From Metapseudomonas resinovorans DSM 21078 (lineage in GTDB: Bacteria; Pseudomonadota; Gammaproteobacteria; Pseudomonadales; Pseudomonadaceae): DNA of 64,000 nt. The position numbers and the translations under genes were made by a program. The stretch spans positions 124,001 through 188,000 of the forward strand of contig NZ_AUIE01000008.1 of NCBI RefSeq assembly GCF_000423545.1, given 5' to 3'. The notes beneath the pieces are model-generated. The model worked only from the letters and a program-made list of their open reading frames with translations, had not been told where the DNA came from and searched no databases. Below, piece by piece: positions 14,071 to 26,089 of this stretch; position 1 is the stretch's first letter; each line of letters opens with the position of its first letter.

Positions 14071-15200
14071 GCACGGCAAACAAGCCGCAAAGCGAACAAA
14101 TGCCGACAGGGCACGGGCTCAAGCCCAGCAGCACAGCCCCCCGACCCTACACCAGCCCACAGAACATGCCCGCGGCGAGCCCACCGCGCGCAGACCGGAG
14201 AGGCGTGGCCGGCAGCACCAGGGAGAACCAACCCCGCACAACCACAGCCGCCCAAAACCCGCTCATGACCCGCACAGGAGCCGCAACCAGCACCAAGCCA
14301 GGCACACCCACGAAAGCCGATAAAGCAGAAGCAATCGCACCAGACAGGCCCCAGGCCAGGCCCCCCAACATGGCGGAACCGCACCGGCAGCTGACCAGCC
14401 AGGCAACAAAGCAGCCCACGGCCAGCCGGCGGAACGGCGAGAAACAGGCGCCCCCAGCCGAGCAGACAAGCAGGCGGGCGACCCCCGCAGCAACCCAGGG
14501 AAACAAAGACCAGTCGACAAAGAGCCTGAGCGGCAGACACCCCAGCCCCATAGGCACGGCGAAACCGCCCCCAGCGCTGCAGGCGCCCACACCGCCCAAG
14601 CAGGCCCCCGAGCGCCACGGCCGCCCAGCCGCAAAAACCGCAGGTAGCCAGTCCAAACAACACCGCTCCCAGCCCAAGACATAGCAAAAACAGCCCACCG
14701 ATGCCGCCGACCTTCTGCCGAACGGGGACAAACGACAACACCAGCCCGGAGCCAGGCCCCGGAACCCAACGAGCCAGGACCACATCCGGGCCAAAAACAC
14801 CCCACCACCCGGCCAAGAGGTGGGAAACCCCCACGCACCCGGCAGCAAAGCAGAGCCCGATACGCTCCAGCCAGGAGGCCCGGAAAGCTGGAACGAGAGC
14901 CACACGAAAACCAAGAACGCAAGAAAGAAGCCGCCGATAAGAGCACAGAACCAGACCAGCCCCAACAAACAAACCAACGCCAGGACCAACCAAAGGCCCG
15001 CCACCACAGAAGACCACGGGGCCCGCAACCAGCGCACCAGCCGCGCCGAACACCTCCACACACTGAACAGGCGGAACATCCTCACCATGTACAGCAAAAT
15101 CCAGCCGAACACACCAATACGGACAATCCAGCCGGCAACGATAAGGCACCGCAGCCAGAACACACAACCGCGGCACAGACCGGCGATCACGATCACACCG
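14067..15200 (-). pseudogene. pqqE: Hypermutated remnant of pqqE (radical SAM PqqA peptide cyclase)
   Basis: PqqE links Glu and Tyr of the PqqA peptide. Landmarks on the - strand: YRCRLDCPYWCVRLDFA against YRCPLQCPYCSNPLDFA (iron-sulfur cluster region), LATCGFCGWAA against LATCQFYGWAA, GQLPVRFRHV against RQLPVQFPNV, and GGCGCAGLVLPGAAGHASPVC against the SPASM region GGCRCQAFMLTGDAA.. The third cysteine of the CxxxCxxC motif (codon 15114-15116) is now Trp (TGC to TGG), so the radical SAM cluster cannot form. No gap is needed over the roughly 370 codons. The start is approximate because the initiator is mutated; it lies at or just past the end of pqqD*. The end is the open-frame stop at 14067-14069. 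Confidence 0.88.
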
Positions 15201-15468
15201 CCAACCAGAACGGCGCAAGGACCACCCCGAAAAACCCAAAGATGGCCCAGGCCACGCCGCAGACAGCCGGAAAGCGCCAACGCAAAGAAAAGACGAGAGG
15301 AGCCAACGAACACGCCCCAGAAACCAGCCACAAGACCGAACACGCCCACCCACACAACCACACCAAGCCAGCCGGAGACAACACCAACCACCACCCCCAG
15401 GCCCGGCCCCAGCGCAGCCGGAAGCCCCGACACAGCGCGCCAACCGCACACACCGCCAACCAGCACAA
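15193..15468 (-). pseudogene. pqqD: Hypermutated remnant of pqqD (PqqA chaperone)
   Basis: PqqD binds PqqA and presents it to PqqE. The 91-codon remnant reads CRGFRLRWGRAW, LVLSPAGLVWL, GACSLAPLVFSLRWRFP and GVVLAPFWLAV, in register with the family pattern RGFRFQWE..Q, VLLYPEGMVKL, GRRSVAAIV..L...FP and FLEVA..QRWI. The initiator is TTG where ATG is expected, consistent with the A loss seen on this strand; the TGA at 15193-15195 still ends the frame. It sits between pqqC* and pqqE* with operon spacing. Confidence 0.85.
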
Positions 15469-15472
15469 ACAC

Positions 15473-16220
15473 CAAGACCCCGAGGAAAAACACGGTCACG
15501 AGGCACCCGATGGAACCGCGCACGATCCAGCGCGAAGGCCACGCGCATGCCACCGACCACACGCCAGAGCACGCCAAGCCGAAAAAGAACCAGATCCAGA
15601 AGGCAATGCCCGCCAACACACCCGAGATAGCGGGCCAGCCGAACGCACAGGCCCCCCCCCACACAGCGACCACCAACCTGCAGAAGCTGAAGCAAGGAGC
15701 CACAACCACCAGGAACAACACAAGCACAGCGACCCCCACAACGGTCAACACCAGACCGAAGGAACCGCCAAGCCAAAAGCCCAGGAAACGAACGGCCAGC
15801 AACATCAGGCAAGCCCCAACGGCGGCCGAAATCCACACAAGCACCGACCACGAAACGCACACCCAGCAGCACAAGGCCATGGCAAAGCACCGGCGCGCGA
15901 ACAAGAACGACAGCAGCGGCCAGACGCAGCCAAGCAACCACCCCGCCTCACCCAACGCGCGCCCCCTCGAGACCAAGGAACCGCCCGAGCCAGGAACGGC
16001 GGGGATCACCGCCCGGAAACTGAACAAGAAGCACGGCGACATGCAGCCGAACATCAACCCGGTAATAAAAAACCCGAGCCACCCAGCCCCGCACCAGCCA
16101 GAGCGCCACACGAACTACGCACAGGACACCACCAGACCGACGACGAAGCCCCAAACAGGCAACCTGCCCACCCAGGGCCTGAGCGAACTCGGCCGCACTC
16201 AGACCCCGCGCCCCAAGCGC
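15473..16220 (-). pseudogene. pqqC: Hypermutated remnant of pqqC (PQQ synthase)
   Basis: PqqC carries out the final ring closure and oxidation of PQQ. In-frame landmarks: RGWVARVFYYRVDVRL against RGWVANRYYYQVNIPL, DPRRSWLGRFLG against RETRREWIQRILD, VAWLRLAAAVVL against EAWLRLAEAVGL, LLGVRFVVGACVDFGRR against LPGVRFAVDAYVNFARR, and the end RFHRVPRDRVFPRGL against PYHxVTxERVxHRGL. The match extends over the whole family length of about 250 residues. A stop has been introduced between the two halves (near 15948). Active-site His, Tyr, Lys and Arg positions are partly lost. Start estimated; it follows the pqqB* end by about 10 bases. Confidence 0.88.
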
Positions 16221-16228
16221 CGGCGCCC

Positions 16229-17143
16229 GTACAACACCAGACTCAAGCCGACCCAGCCAACCTCCACACCACGGCACCCCAGAACGCCGCGCGCCAACGA
16301 AGCGACCAAGACGAGCAGCACGGTGACCCAGAGCCCAAGAAACACCGCCCCCACACCCGAAAAGCAGGCGACAAATGCCAGCAAACCGCCCGCAAAGCCC
16401 GCCGGCAAGGGCCCCAACTCGCGGAAGAGCAAGGCCACGACCTCGCAATGACGCACCGCGCAAAAAAGAAACAGCGGACCGTCAACAAGCAAGCACTCGG
16501 CGCCACGCACACACCCCAGCAACCCCCCACCAACAACGCCCACGCCCGGGCCGCAGAACACAGTGCCCCCGACAGCCACATCACCGAGCAACACGCCGAT
16601 CTGGACCCCAGCGTCCGCCGTGCCCCCATCCACCCAGAACAACGGCGCAACCCGAACCAAAGCAAGCCCCGGAAAAAGCACGCCAACGCACGCAAAAAGC
16701 CCGAACCACAGACCAGCGACGACAACGGCGGGCCACGCAAGCCCCACAAGCCACAGACCCACCACCGGGAACAGCGGGAAGACGGCGCGCAGATCCCGAA
16801 CAACCAGCAAGAGGCACCAAACAACGTCCCCACAGCCTTCCCCCAACACCAGCACACCACCCACATCAGCCAGCTGGATGGCCACCAGGACGATCGCGGC
16901 AATGACCAGGTCCCCCACACCACGAGCCGCCAGCACCGCCAGGAAGCCCACCAGACCAGCACCAAGACCCGCAAACGCGTCCCACAGGAACCAGGCCACG
17001 ACGGGGCCCCGCACGCCGAGGCAGGACAGCATACCCGGCCGGACGCCGACCAGGAACACACCCACGCAACCGCAGCGCCGGCACAGGCAGGCCCACCCGG
17101 GAAAACCCCCACCGGCCCCAAAGCCGAGAAGCAGGACAAGCAC
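16229..17143 (-). pseudogene. pqqB: Hypermutated remnant of pqqB (metallo-hydrolase-fold PQQ oxygenase)
   Basis: PqqB is a metallo-beta-lactamase-fold protein of PQQ synthesis. The alignment is gap-free over all 304 codons: LLGFGAGGGFPGWACLCRRC against [20 protein letters not shown] near the N-terminus, AIVLVAIQLADVGGVLVL and EGCGDVVWC against AIVLLDSQIDHTTGLLSL and EGCPHQVWC, GPGVGVVGGGLLGCVRGAEC against APGLGQVDEKLLAMMRGADC, and CRGVEVGWVGLSLVL against RRGVEVAFDGMSIEL at the C-terminus. The initiator ATG is now GTG (17141-17143) and the stop codon is now TAC (16229-16231), so translation would read through. Asp/His residues of the fold are lost (for example SQIDHTTG). The changed residues are those whose codons contain A or C on this strand. 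Confidence 0.92.
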
Positions 17144-17190
17144 AGGACCAACCCCGAGCCCAACCCCCGGCACCGCCGCCACGATGCGAA

Positions 17191-17262
17191 CCACAGGCTG
17201 GCGAAGCACAACGTCACGCCGAAACCAATGCACAAAGCAGGAAACCAGAGTCGACTCCACAT
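17191..17262 (-). pseudogene. pqqA: Hypermutated remnant of pqqA (PQQ precursor peptide)
   Basis: The 23-residue frame reads MWSRLWFPALCIGFGVTLCF then ASL, in register with a typical PqqA, [20 protein letters not shown] then ANR. PQQ is built from the Glu and Tyr of the ExxxY motif; here these are Gly (position 15) and Cys (position 19), so the peptide cannot be a precursor. The stop codon (17191-17193) is now TGG. The initiator ATG at 17260-17262 survived. It lies 45 bases before pqqB*, as expected for the operon. Confidence 0.82.
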
Positions 17263-17623
17263 GGAGCCAGCAGAGCCCAACCGCGACCAAAGAGCCCAGC
17301 AACTCCAGCTAACCACCACGCCCGAGAAGCCCCAACGGCACGAACAGAGGAGAAGCGCCAGCCAACTGGTAGAACAGACCCGCCCCGACAGGGCACGCCA
17401 CAACCCGAGCCAACGCCAGAGGACCAACCCCGAGCGCGAACCTCGGCGCACCGATCCCCAAAAAACCGCCTCCTACAGCGCCGCCAAAAAAAAACGCGGC
17501 CGAAGCCCAAGGCAGAGGAAACCCGAGCAGCCATGAGAGTCGGGGAAGCACACCCGACGCCAACGAAGCAGAGGCAAAAGAAAAAACGCGCCCAAACCGC
17601 CGCGCCACAGGAGCAACCAGAGA
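17263..17623. other. Hypermutated exaC-pqqA intergenic region
   Basis: About 360 bases between the stop of exaC and pqqA*. It should have held the pqq promoter. It is T-depleted up to the base before the exaC stop codon and I can see no promoter element or terminator in it. Confidence 0.5.
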
Positions 17624-19144
<1,521 letters not shown>

Positions 19145-19199
19145 GGCGTTGCTCCCGCCGCTCGGTGCACACCCGAAGACGCAGGTGGCAGACCGATCT
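19145..19199 (-). promoter_or_regulatory. Intact leader and ribosome-binding site of exaC
   Basis: The 20 bases upstream of the start keep normal T content and a GGGAG motif. T content then falls; the last closely spaced T residues are at 19186, 19197 and 19199. A complete promoter is not visible, so expression of exaC may depend on altered upstream DNA. Confidence 0.5.
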
Positions 19200-19368
19200 A
19201 AGGCAGCAACCCCCGCGCCACAGTACGCGAAAAGCCCACACACACCCGCCCCAGTGGGGAGCAGTACACCCGCAAGCAGGCGCATGCCACAGCCCCCGTA
19301 CAACGGACAGGGACACCAGCGCACGCATCGGGCACAGAACCCAACCACAAGCCAACCCAACCACGCCA

Positions 19369-21320
19369 ATGGAGGATAAGCGGCACCAAGAGGCCGCGAA
19401 GCAGCTCACCGGCCACACCCAGAGAGGCCTCCAGCAAAACCCGCACCGGAGAACAACAACAACGCAGAACCCTCCCAGCCCCCAACACCAACAGGCGACG
19501 ACCCCGACACAGGGCAAGCCCCAGGCCACCGCGCCGCCCCCCAACCAAGCCAACGCTCGGGCCGGGCACAGACCCCTCCAGGACGAACACCACGACCAAC
19601 ACCAGCCCCTCACGCCCACCGAGCAGCAGCACCGGCACATCCGGCAGGACCGCGACCGCATACAGCACGAACCGCAAGCGGCAAATCGGCAGATAAACAA
19701 CCGCCACCACCAGCAAGCCACGGCCGAACAGGCCATCCAGCCCAACGAGGCCCGCCCGCACATCCCCAACGAAGCCACCGCCCATGCACAACGCCCCAGC
19801 CCCGACCACGCCAGACACCCGCTCGGCGCAGACAGCAAGGAAGACAGCGAACACACCAACGCCAACGGCACCGGCGTAGGCGAACACCAGGCGCGCACCA
19901 TCAACCAGAACGAGCATCTCCGCAGCACCCACACCCACCTCACCGCGCACCCCACCCACGGCCTCGAACAACACCGCCAACTGATCACGGTGCGCCAGGG
20001 CGCATCCGCCCAACACGACCACCCGCCCCACAACCACGGCAACAACACCCCCCAGCTCAACCACCCGGCGAACAGGAAACACAACCGCGACTACCCCCGC
20101 CGCCACAAAGACGAAAAGCTGCTGCACCTCCACCACCACCACCAGCACATCCCCCTGGACAGCGAACACCAGCTGCCCGACGACGCCGAAGGCCCCAGCA
20201 GCGCGCCCAACCAGACCACGAACAACCTCCGCCACCACCCCAAAAACCCCCCCATCGGCCAACCCGCGCAAGCCCTCGACGACGGCCGTCACCACCACCA
20301 GATCGGCCGCGCCACACAGCAACCGAACAACAGGGGCCACCTGCGGAAACGCAACGCCCCGCCCACGGAGGCCCCCAAGCACCGCAAGCCGCGCACCGGC
20401 ACGAAACCCGAGCCGCTGCAGCAGCCCAAGCCCCCGCGGCAGCACATCGCCACCGGCAACACGGCGCTGAAGAACGACATGCGCCGCGCAGAACGCCTGC
20501 ACGAGCACGACGGACCGGGCCGCATCAATCGCGAAAACCACCCCGGCAAGGACGACGACGCCCGCGCCGGCCACCAACCCAGATCCCAGGCCGACCGACA
20601 CGCCATCCACCGAAAAGGCGACACCAGCCCCGAAAACCGCATCGAGACCGAACCGGCCGGACAGCGCGCCGGCAACTCCACCGACGCCCGCAAACAACCC
20701 AGCAGCGGCAAGCGCCACCAGCCCCATCGCGCCAAACAGCCACGCCACGAGAACCACCACAAGCACACCCACCCACAGACCCAGCCCCGCAAAGGCCAGG
20801 AAAACCGCCAGGACGAGAACAACGACGCCGAGCACCAGGCAGTAGACCAGCGCATCACCAGCGCCACCCACCGCGAGCGGGAAGCAAGCGGCCAAACGGC
20901 TGGACGCAACAAGGACCCGTGCTAGCACAGCAAACGCCGCGAACGCCACCTCCCCCCCCAGCAGGAACGAAACCACAACCCACAACCACACCACAACCGC
21001 CGAGCGGAAGACGCCCCCGCCAAAAGCCACACGCCCACCCAGGACGCACGTCACAACGCCCCCAACAACCACGCAACGCGCAACGGACCGCAAATGCCCA
21101 ACGGCCAGCGCACCCAGCCCACGCAGCGCCAGGACGCCAGCACTCCCCAGCCACACCTGCCCCGACACGCGCTCCGCCCAGTGCCTCCACCAACAGCGCC
21201 CCAACCCCGCACCACCCCTCCAAACGACCAGGAACGCACGCCGCCGCGCACACCGCCGGACAGCCACCGCGCGCAGAAGACCCGCACCGACCAGCCGCAC
21301 AGCATCAGCCGCAAGAACCG
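19369..21320 (+). pseudogene. Hypermutated remnant of AcoR-type sigma-54-dependent activator
   Basis: AcoR/EatR proteins (GAF domain, AAA+ sigma-54 activation domain, Fis HTH) often lie next to aldehyde dehydrogenase genes and activate them. Frame-consistent landmarks: ANGTGVGE against the GAF motif TNGIGTCL; TINQNEHLRSTHTHLT (from 19897) against TIHQDEHFRxxHTGLT; MRRAERLHEHDGP against FRRALRVFERDVP; PENRIETEPAGQ (from 20628) against PESLIESELFGY; GNSTDAR against GSFTGAR; VDQRITSATHRE (about 20842) against VDVRLISATHRD; HLPPQQER against RLPPLRER; and MPNGQR at 21094 against WPGNxR. The Walker A and GAFTGA motifs are broken. An in-frame TAG lies at 20923-20925 where Tyr is expected. The start at ATG 19369 is a length-based guess and the end is estimated. 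Divergent from exaC. Confidence 0.82.
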
Positions 21321-23274
21321 CCAGCGCAAGCACCCAAAAAACCCAAAACCAACGCCAGGGGAGGGAGAAGCGAAACGACCTCACCCAGCAAGCGCCAAAG
21401 CAATTCCCCACGCCAAGCGAGAAATACCGCAAGGCCAACGCCGAGCACCCCCGCACAGAGCAAATGCAACCACGAAGCACCCACGTCAGCCAACGCCAAA
21501 CGCGGCGCAAGAACACGCCACACAACGCAGGGACCACGCCGATCGCCAAAATCCCCGGCCACAGCATCCCCCTGCACCCCAGACACAACAGAGAGACCCG
21601 ACAGCCGCGCAAACGACGGCAACGGCAGCCCACGGCGCTCCTCGTCAACGCAAGCAACAAGACCGCATGCGCGCAGAACAACACCCCCCCGGCCAACACA
21701 ACCCCCACAAGCACCAGCCCGACCGGCGCGACGCCACACACGAACAGCCACCCGCCCACGACCAAGAGGCCGAGACCCCGAACCTTCACCACCAGCCGGA
21801 GGCCACCGACAACCAACCCGACCTCCAACACGACCACCTCCATCGCCAGACCCCCCGCATCACCCTCCATCCCCCCCCCACCCCGGGGCCACCCAACCGC
21901 CACACACAACCGCCAACACAGCCCCAACGCACCCAACACCGGCGGCCAAACCACCGCCACCGCCTCGCAGGCGCCACCGACGAGGCCCACGACCAACTCA
22001 ACCTGCAGCCGCCACGGGCGCGGCGCGGCACCGACCGACAACACCGAACCGAACAGCAACCCGAAGCACCCGAAACCGGCGAACACACCCTCCCCAGCCA
22101 CACCAACCCCACGCACGGCCAGAACACCATCCGACACCCAAACCGCCAAGACACCAACCGAGAGCACACAAGGCAGCACGGCGAAAGAAACCGGCCATCC
22201 ACCCAACGCACACCGCCCCAGCGCGCAACGCGCCACCGATCAACCGCCCACGAGACCACGCGCAACCACGGCCACCAGTTCCAAGACAACCAACGCAACG
22301 ACCAATACCGCCGCAAACGGCCCCAACGCCAGCAAACCGGCAACAAAACCAGCGGAACGCAGACCAGCCGAGCCCGACAAAAAAGCCATGCCGGGGAGAA
22401 GAAGAACCGGAGCAGCCCCCCCCACACCACGCCCGACCCAGCCCCCCAACGCCACCGGGAAGCACACCAGACCCCACCACACCCCAACACCCAAGGCCAA
22501 GCCCACCAAGACGCAGACCCCCAAACAAAACGAGACCACCCACACCCCCGCGACGAAGCACCACAAACAGAAACAGGCAACTACTACGCAAGCCGCCCCC
22601 ACGAGCGCAACCCCAACGAGAAAACCGACCAAGCCCCCCGCAACACCACCACCCCCCTGGCGCCGCGCCACCTGCCCAACATCGAAGGAGGCCCGCCGGA
22701 GGCCTGCGCACCAACCCCCGGCAGCAACAAGCCGGACACCCCCGACCCCCCCGACCAAAGACGCCACGCAAGCCACAACCAAAACCCCTACGACGAACAC
22801 AGCAGAAACCGCCCAAACAGGCGGCCAAAACCGGGGACCCCCGGAACCAGAAACGCCCAGCTCACAAGCCCACAGCAGGGCGAACCAGACAGCCACAGCC
22901 ACCGGCAAGGCCGAAACAAAGCAAACAGCAGATCAGAACAAGACACAACACAAGCGGCGCAAGAAAGAACATGACGGAACCCGCCGCCGCCCTACCCCAG
23001 CGACAACGACAACCCCCACCACCCCATCAGCCAGGACACCCAAGGCAGCAAACCCCCCAAACACGGCGACCCGGACCGGCAACCCACCGCCGTCGCACCG
23101 CACCACAACCGACACCCAAACCATGTCACACCAAAGAAAAACAAGCCCAACGCCCGGAACACCCCCCCAAACAACAAGCAGAGCCTCCACAACAACCCGA
23201 CACAGCAAAACACAAAACGCAAAACCCAACACAACCACAAGACCCAGCACAAACCCACCAACCGAATCGAAAAC
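21321..23274. other. Hypermutated stretch between activator remnant and exaA remnant
   Basis: About 2 kb of T-poor DNA. In P. aeruginosa the cytochrome c550 gene exaB lies between exaA and exaC, so a remnant is expected here, but I searched both strands for a surviving CxxCH-type pattern with correct flanks and could not place one. A + strand frame near 21780-21890 has codon-like structure but no recognisable family. Confidence 0.45.
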
Positions 23275-25143
23275 AAGACAAAAAAACCCCGACACGCCCC
23301 CGACAGCCCCACCGACACCGCCAGCCCCAGCCGCCCCCGCAACGGAGGCCTCACCACTGCCGACGACCAACCCCCCCACAACGGGAACGGGCACGACATG
23401 AACAACAACCACAAAACGACCCGGGAAGCGCGGCAGCAACGCCGGGGCACCAACGACCAGCCCCAGACCCCCACCGACAACCCCAACGACGACAACGCGC
23501 AAAAGACCTCGACGCCCGAGCAGCTCGAACACCGCCACGAAAACCAACGCCGCCACAACGCCCACCAGAGCATCACCCACACCAGCAGCCACCACACCCA
23601 GCCAGACGCCCACCACAACCCCAACGACAACAAGACCAACCAGCCCCCCCGGACCGACAACCACCGCCTACCCAACGACATCCGCCACGGCGGCAACCTG
23701 GTCAACCGCAAGCCGGCCATCAAGCGCAACAACAACCACGGCGCCACCAACAACCACCCCCAGAACGACCGCAACAAAAAGACCGCCAACCAGGGCCGGA
23801 ACAACAACAGCACCGAGCACGAAACCCACAACACCACCAAGAACAAGACCACCATCAACAAAGACCACAACAACAGCAACCTCCACCCCGGCCACAGCAA
23901 CTCAGGCAACCAAGGCGACCACCTCAGCAAGCCCGCCCACCGCGACCACCACACCCCCGAAAACATGACCACCCCACACCCCCACGACCCAAACATCGAA
24001 CCCCCGAACCGAAAACACAGCACGACCACACAAAACACCAAGGCCCCGCACGCGACCGACGACAACAAGCCCCACACCCGCAACAAAGAGGCCGAGAACC
24101 ACCAACGCGGCGCGACCGACCACAGCGCCAACCTCAACCCCGAAAACAACACAATCACCCGGGGCGACCGCAACCAGCCGCCCAACAACCGGTCCGCACA
24201 GACCCCCGACCCCAGCGACCACAACAACCCCGACAACCGCGACACCGCCAACCACGGCCGCCAAAACCACAGCACCGCCGAGGCAAACGCGATCCACCAC
24301 AACAAACAAAACCACGCCTACGACTCATCCCGCAAAAACGAACCACTACGCGACAACGACAAGGACAAAAACACCAAGAAAGAAAAACCAACCAAACACG
24401 CAAACCACAACAGCGACTACCACGGCGTCCACAACAACAACCACAAGCTGCACAACCCCCTCCCCAGCCTCGACAACAAAACACGGCCCAGCCACACCGA
24501 AGGCAAGAACGACCAGAACACCAAAAACACCGGCCACCACAAACCGCTGCCGCAGCCAAGACACAAACACCACAAGACCGCAAAAGCAGCCAAACACCGA
24601 CACGGAGAAAAGAACGAGAACCAAAAGACCTACAGCCAGGACACCGACAGCTGCCAAGTACCGGCCAAACACTGGAAAGAGCAACACGGAACAGAAAAAA
24701 CCGCCTACAAGAACGCCGAGGCACAACTAGGACAAGCACAACCCACAAAGCGCAACTACGACGACCACCTAGGCACCCCGCCCACAACCAACCCCACAAC
24801 CAGAAAAGCGGCAGCGCAACACAAACACCATACCCCACGCACCGCAACAGCGCAAGCCACCAAGGGCAACCGGAGGCCCAAACGCACCAGAAAAGGAGGC
24901 CACAAGAAAGACGACGACACAAACCCCAAAAAACCGTGAAAGTGCCAGACCCACAGCGCCAGAGCACCCCAACCAATAACCCGCCAACAGGACGGCCAGC
25001 AAGACAACGGCCCCAAAGAGCGCCACGGCAGCGCAAAACCCCCATGGCGCGACGACACGCCAGAACACACAAACCCGCCAACCCACGGGGCCGACCACTG
25101 ACGAGCCAAAACGCAGAAAAGCCACAAAACCCCAAAACCGCGA
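23275..25143 (+). pseudogene. exaA: Hypermutated remnant of exaA (PQQ-dependent quinoprotein ethanol dehydrogenase)
   Basis: The clearest remnant: about 590 codons align to recalled P. aeruginosa ExaA with no gap. Examples: NHKTT (from 23407) against DHKTT; DNHRLPNDIRHGGNLVNR against YNHRLPDDIRPCCDVVNR; TYSQDTDSCQVPAKHWKE (from 24628) against AYSQDTGLFYVPANHWKE; NYDDHLG against MYDDHVG; KCQTHSARAPQPIT (from 24940) against KFQTGSGIVSPPIT. Residues encoded only by A and C (Lys, Asn, Thr, His, Gln) tend to survive, while those needing T or G change. The adjacent cysteines that form the PQQ-site disulfide are both Gly (codons 23689-23694), and Trp codons have become TGA at 24937. In the last 54 codons I count 20 identical residues. 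The initiator is apparently AAG at 23275. Normal partners would be ExaB cytochrome and PQQ. Confidence 0.92.
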
Positions 25144-25202
25144 GCGACGCAAAGCCAACCAGAGCCCCCGCCTCCCCACAACCCACCCTGCCCAAACCTG
25201 CC

Positions 25203-25850
25203 ATGAACAACCTGCACCTCTATCTGCCGCTCGCCCTGCTGGTAGCCGGCAGCCTGGCCCTGGCCGACGACGGCGACCTGGTGATCAACGGCTGCCGCAT
25301 CGCCCCGGAAAGCCGCTGCCCCGGCGCCGACCTGCGTGGCGCCCAACTGGCCAACCAGGACCTGGGCAAGATGGACCTCTCCGGCGCCAACCTCGAAGGC
25401 GCCGACCTGCGTCATGCCCGCCTCGATCTGGCCAACCTGGAAAAGGCCCGCCTGGTCGGCGCCAACCTGACCCGGGCAAGCCTGCAACAGGCCAACCTGC
25501 GCCTGGCGGACCTCAGCAACAGCCGCATGGTGGCCGTGCAAGGTTGGGGAATGTTCGCCCAGGCCGCGCAGTTCCAGGGCGCGGACCTCTCCGCGGCCTA
25601 CCTGGAATTCGCCCGCCTTTCCGGCGCGAAAATGCACCGGGTGAAGCTCCAGGCCGCCGACCTGGAAATGGCCTGGCTGAGCAAGGTCGACCTCAAGGAT
25701 GCCGACCTGCGCGACGCCAACCTGCAGGAAGCCAAGATCGGTCAGGCAAACCTGGAAAACGCCGACCTCACTGGCACCCGCAAGCACTATGCGACCTTTC
25801 AGGAGACCAATATGGAAGGCTGCACGGGTTGCCCGAGCGGGTGGGATTGA
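25203..25850 (+). CDS. Periplasmic pentapeptide-repeat protein
   Basis: 215 residues with a signal peptide (hydrophobic LYLPLALLVAGSLALA, likely cut before DDGD). From about residue 40 on it is a run of A(D/N)LxX repeats (GADLRGAQL, GANLEGADL, GANLTRASL and so on), a right-handed quadrilateral beta-helix. The C-terminus is Cys-containing (CTGCPSGWD). A gene of this type sits between eraR and exaA in P. aeruginosa (PA1981 as I recall) and P. putida; function unknown. Base usage is normal from the ATG on, but no Shine-Dalgarno motif is present upstream, presumably destroyed by the neighbouring tract, so translation may be impaired. Same strand as exaA*, 59 bases after it. Confidence 0.85.
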   Translation: MNNLHLYLPLALLVAGSLALADDGDLVINGCRIAPESRCPGADLRGAQLANQDLGKMDLSGANLEGADLRHARLDLANLEKARLVGANLTRASLQQANLRLADLSNSRMVAVQGWGMFAQAAQFQGADLSAAYLEFARLSGAKMHRVKLQAADLEMAWLSKVDLKDADLRDANLQEAKIGQANLENADLTGTRKHYATFQETNMEGCTGCPSGWD

Positions 25851-25957
25851 GCGCCCCAGCGCGGGCCTGAAGGTGTGTAGTTTTTCTGTGGGGGCGATTT
25901 CAATCGCTGTGTCTGCGTTAGCTGTTGCACGAGATTTACCATCGGTCCAAGAGCCTT

Positions 25958-26012
25958 GTAGGAGCTGGCTTGCCAGCGAAACGGGGCTATTCGCTGGCAA
26001 GCCAGCTCCTAC
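25958..26012. repeat. REP-type palindrome
   Basis: Two 22-base arms (25958-25979 and 25991-26012) are perfect inverted copies around an 11-base loop, beginning GTAGGAGCTGGCTTGCCAGC. The same element recurs at 50874-50928 and, with changes, at 60143-60198. A GGGGCGATTTCAATCGC half-motif lies just before it at about 25891. Typical intergenic pseudomonad REP element; it lies between convergent genes. Confidence 0.85.
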
Positions 26013-26089
26013 GGGCAATACGGCTTCTTGCAACACGTCATGCAGACATCGCCAATTCATTCGCCAAGGGCCGCGAAGCGGCCCCTCTC

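Larger units (their letters stand above)
1..17621. other. T-depleted hypermutated tract, left block
   Basis: Seen: the + strand is nearly free of T (2-4% in sampled lines, none at all from 17541 to 17623), while C is about 42%, A about 34% and G about 21%; overall G+C remains near 64%, like the intact genes. Normal DNA next door (line 17701) has 20% T. The tract already fills the left window edge, so its true start is outside. Genes inside are still recognisable by codon-by-codon alignment on the - strand (pqqA-E, S9 peptidase, iron alcohol dehydrogenase), so the tract is substituted ancestral DNA and not an insertion. Stop codons are rare on both strands simply because T (or its complement A) is rare, so long open frames here mean nothing by themselves. 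Confidence 0.9.
19200..25180. other. T-depleted hypermutated tract, right block
   Basis: Same signature as the left block: T almost absent from the + strand, C and A in excess, G+C near 64%. Here the recognisable ancestral genes (AcoR-type activator and exaA) are on the + strand, opposite to pqqA-E, yet the same chromosomal strand is T-poor. The block ends just before the pentapeptide-repeat gene at 25203; the last 50 bases hold only a few T and no Shine-Dalgarno motif for that gene. Confidence 0.9.

Noticed and set aside
20919-25850. A 1,643-codon + strand open frame running into the pentapeptide gene
   Set aside because: It crosses the activator remnant, an unassigned stretch and exaA* in the wrong frame; it is open only because T is nearly absent. 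Its last 215 codons are the genuine pentapeptide gene.
25861-26089. Repeats near 25.9, 50.9, 55.7 and 60.1 kb as a CRISPR or transposon ends
   Set aside because: They are palindromic REP-type elements, not regularly spaced repeats with spacers, and no cas or transposase gene is present.
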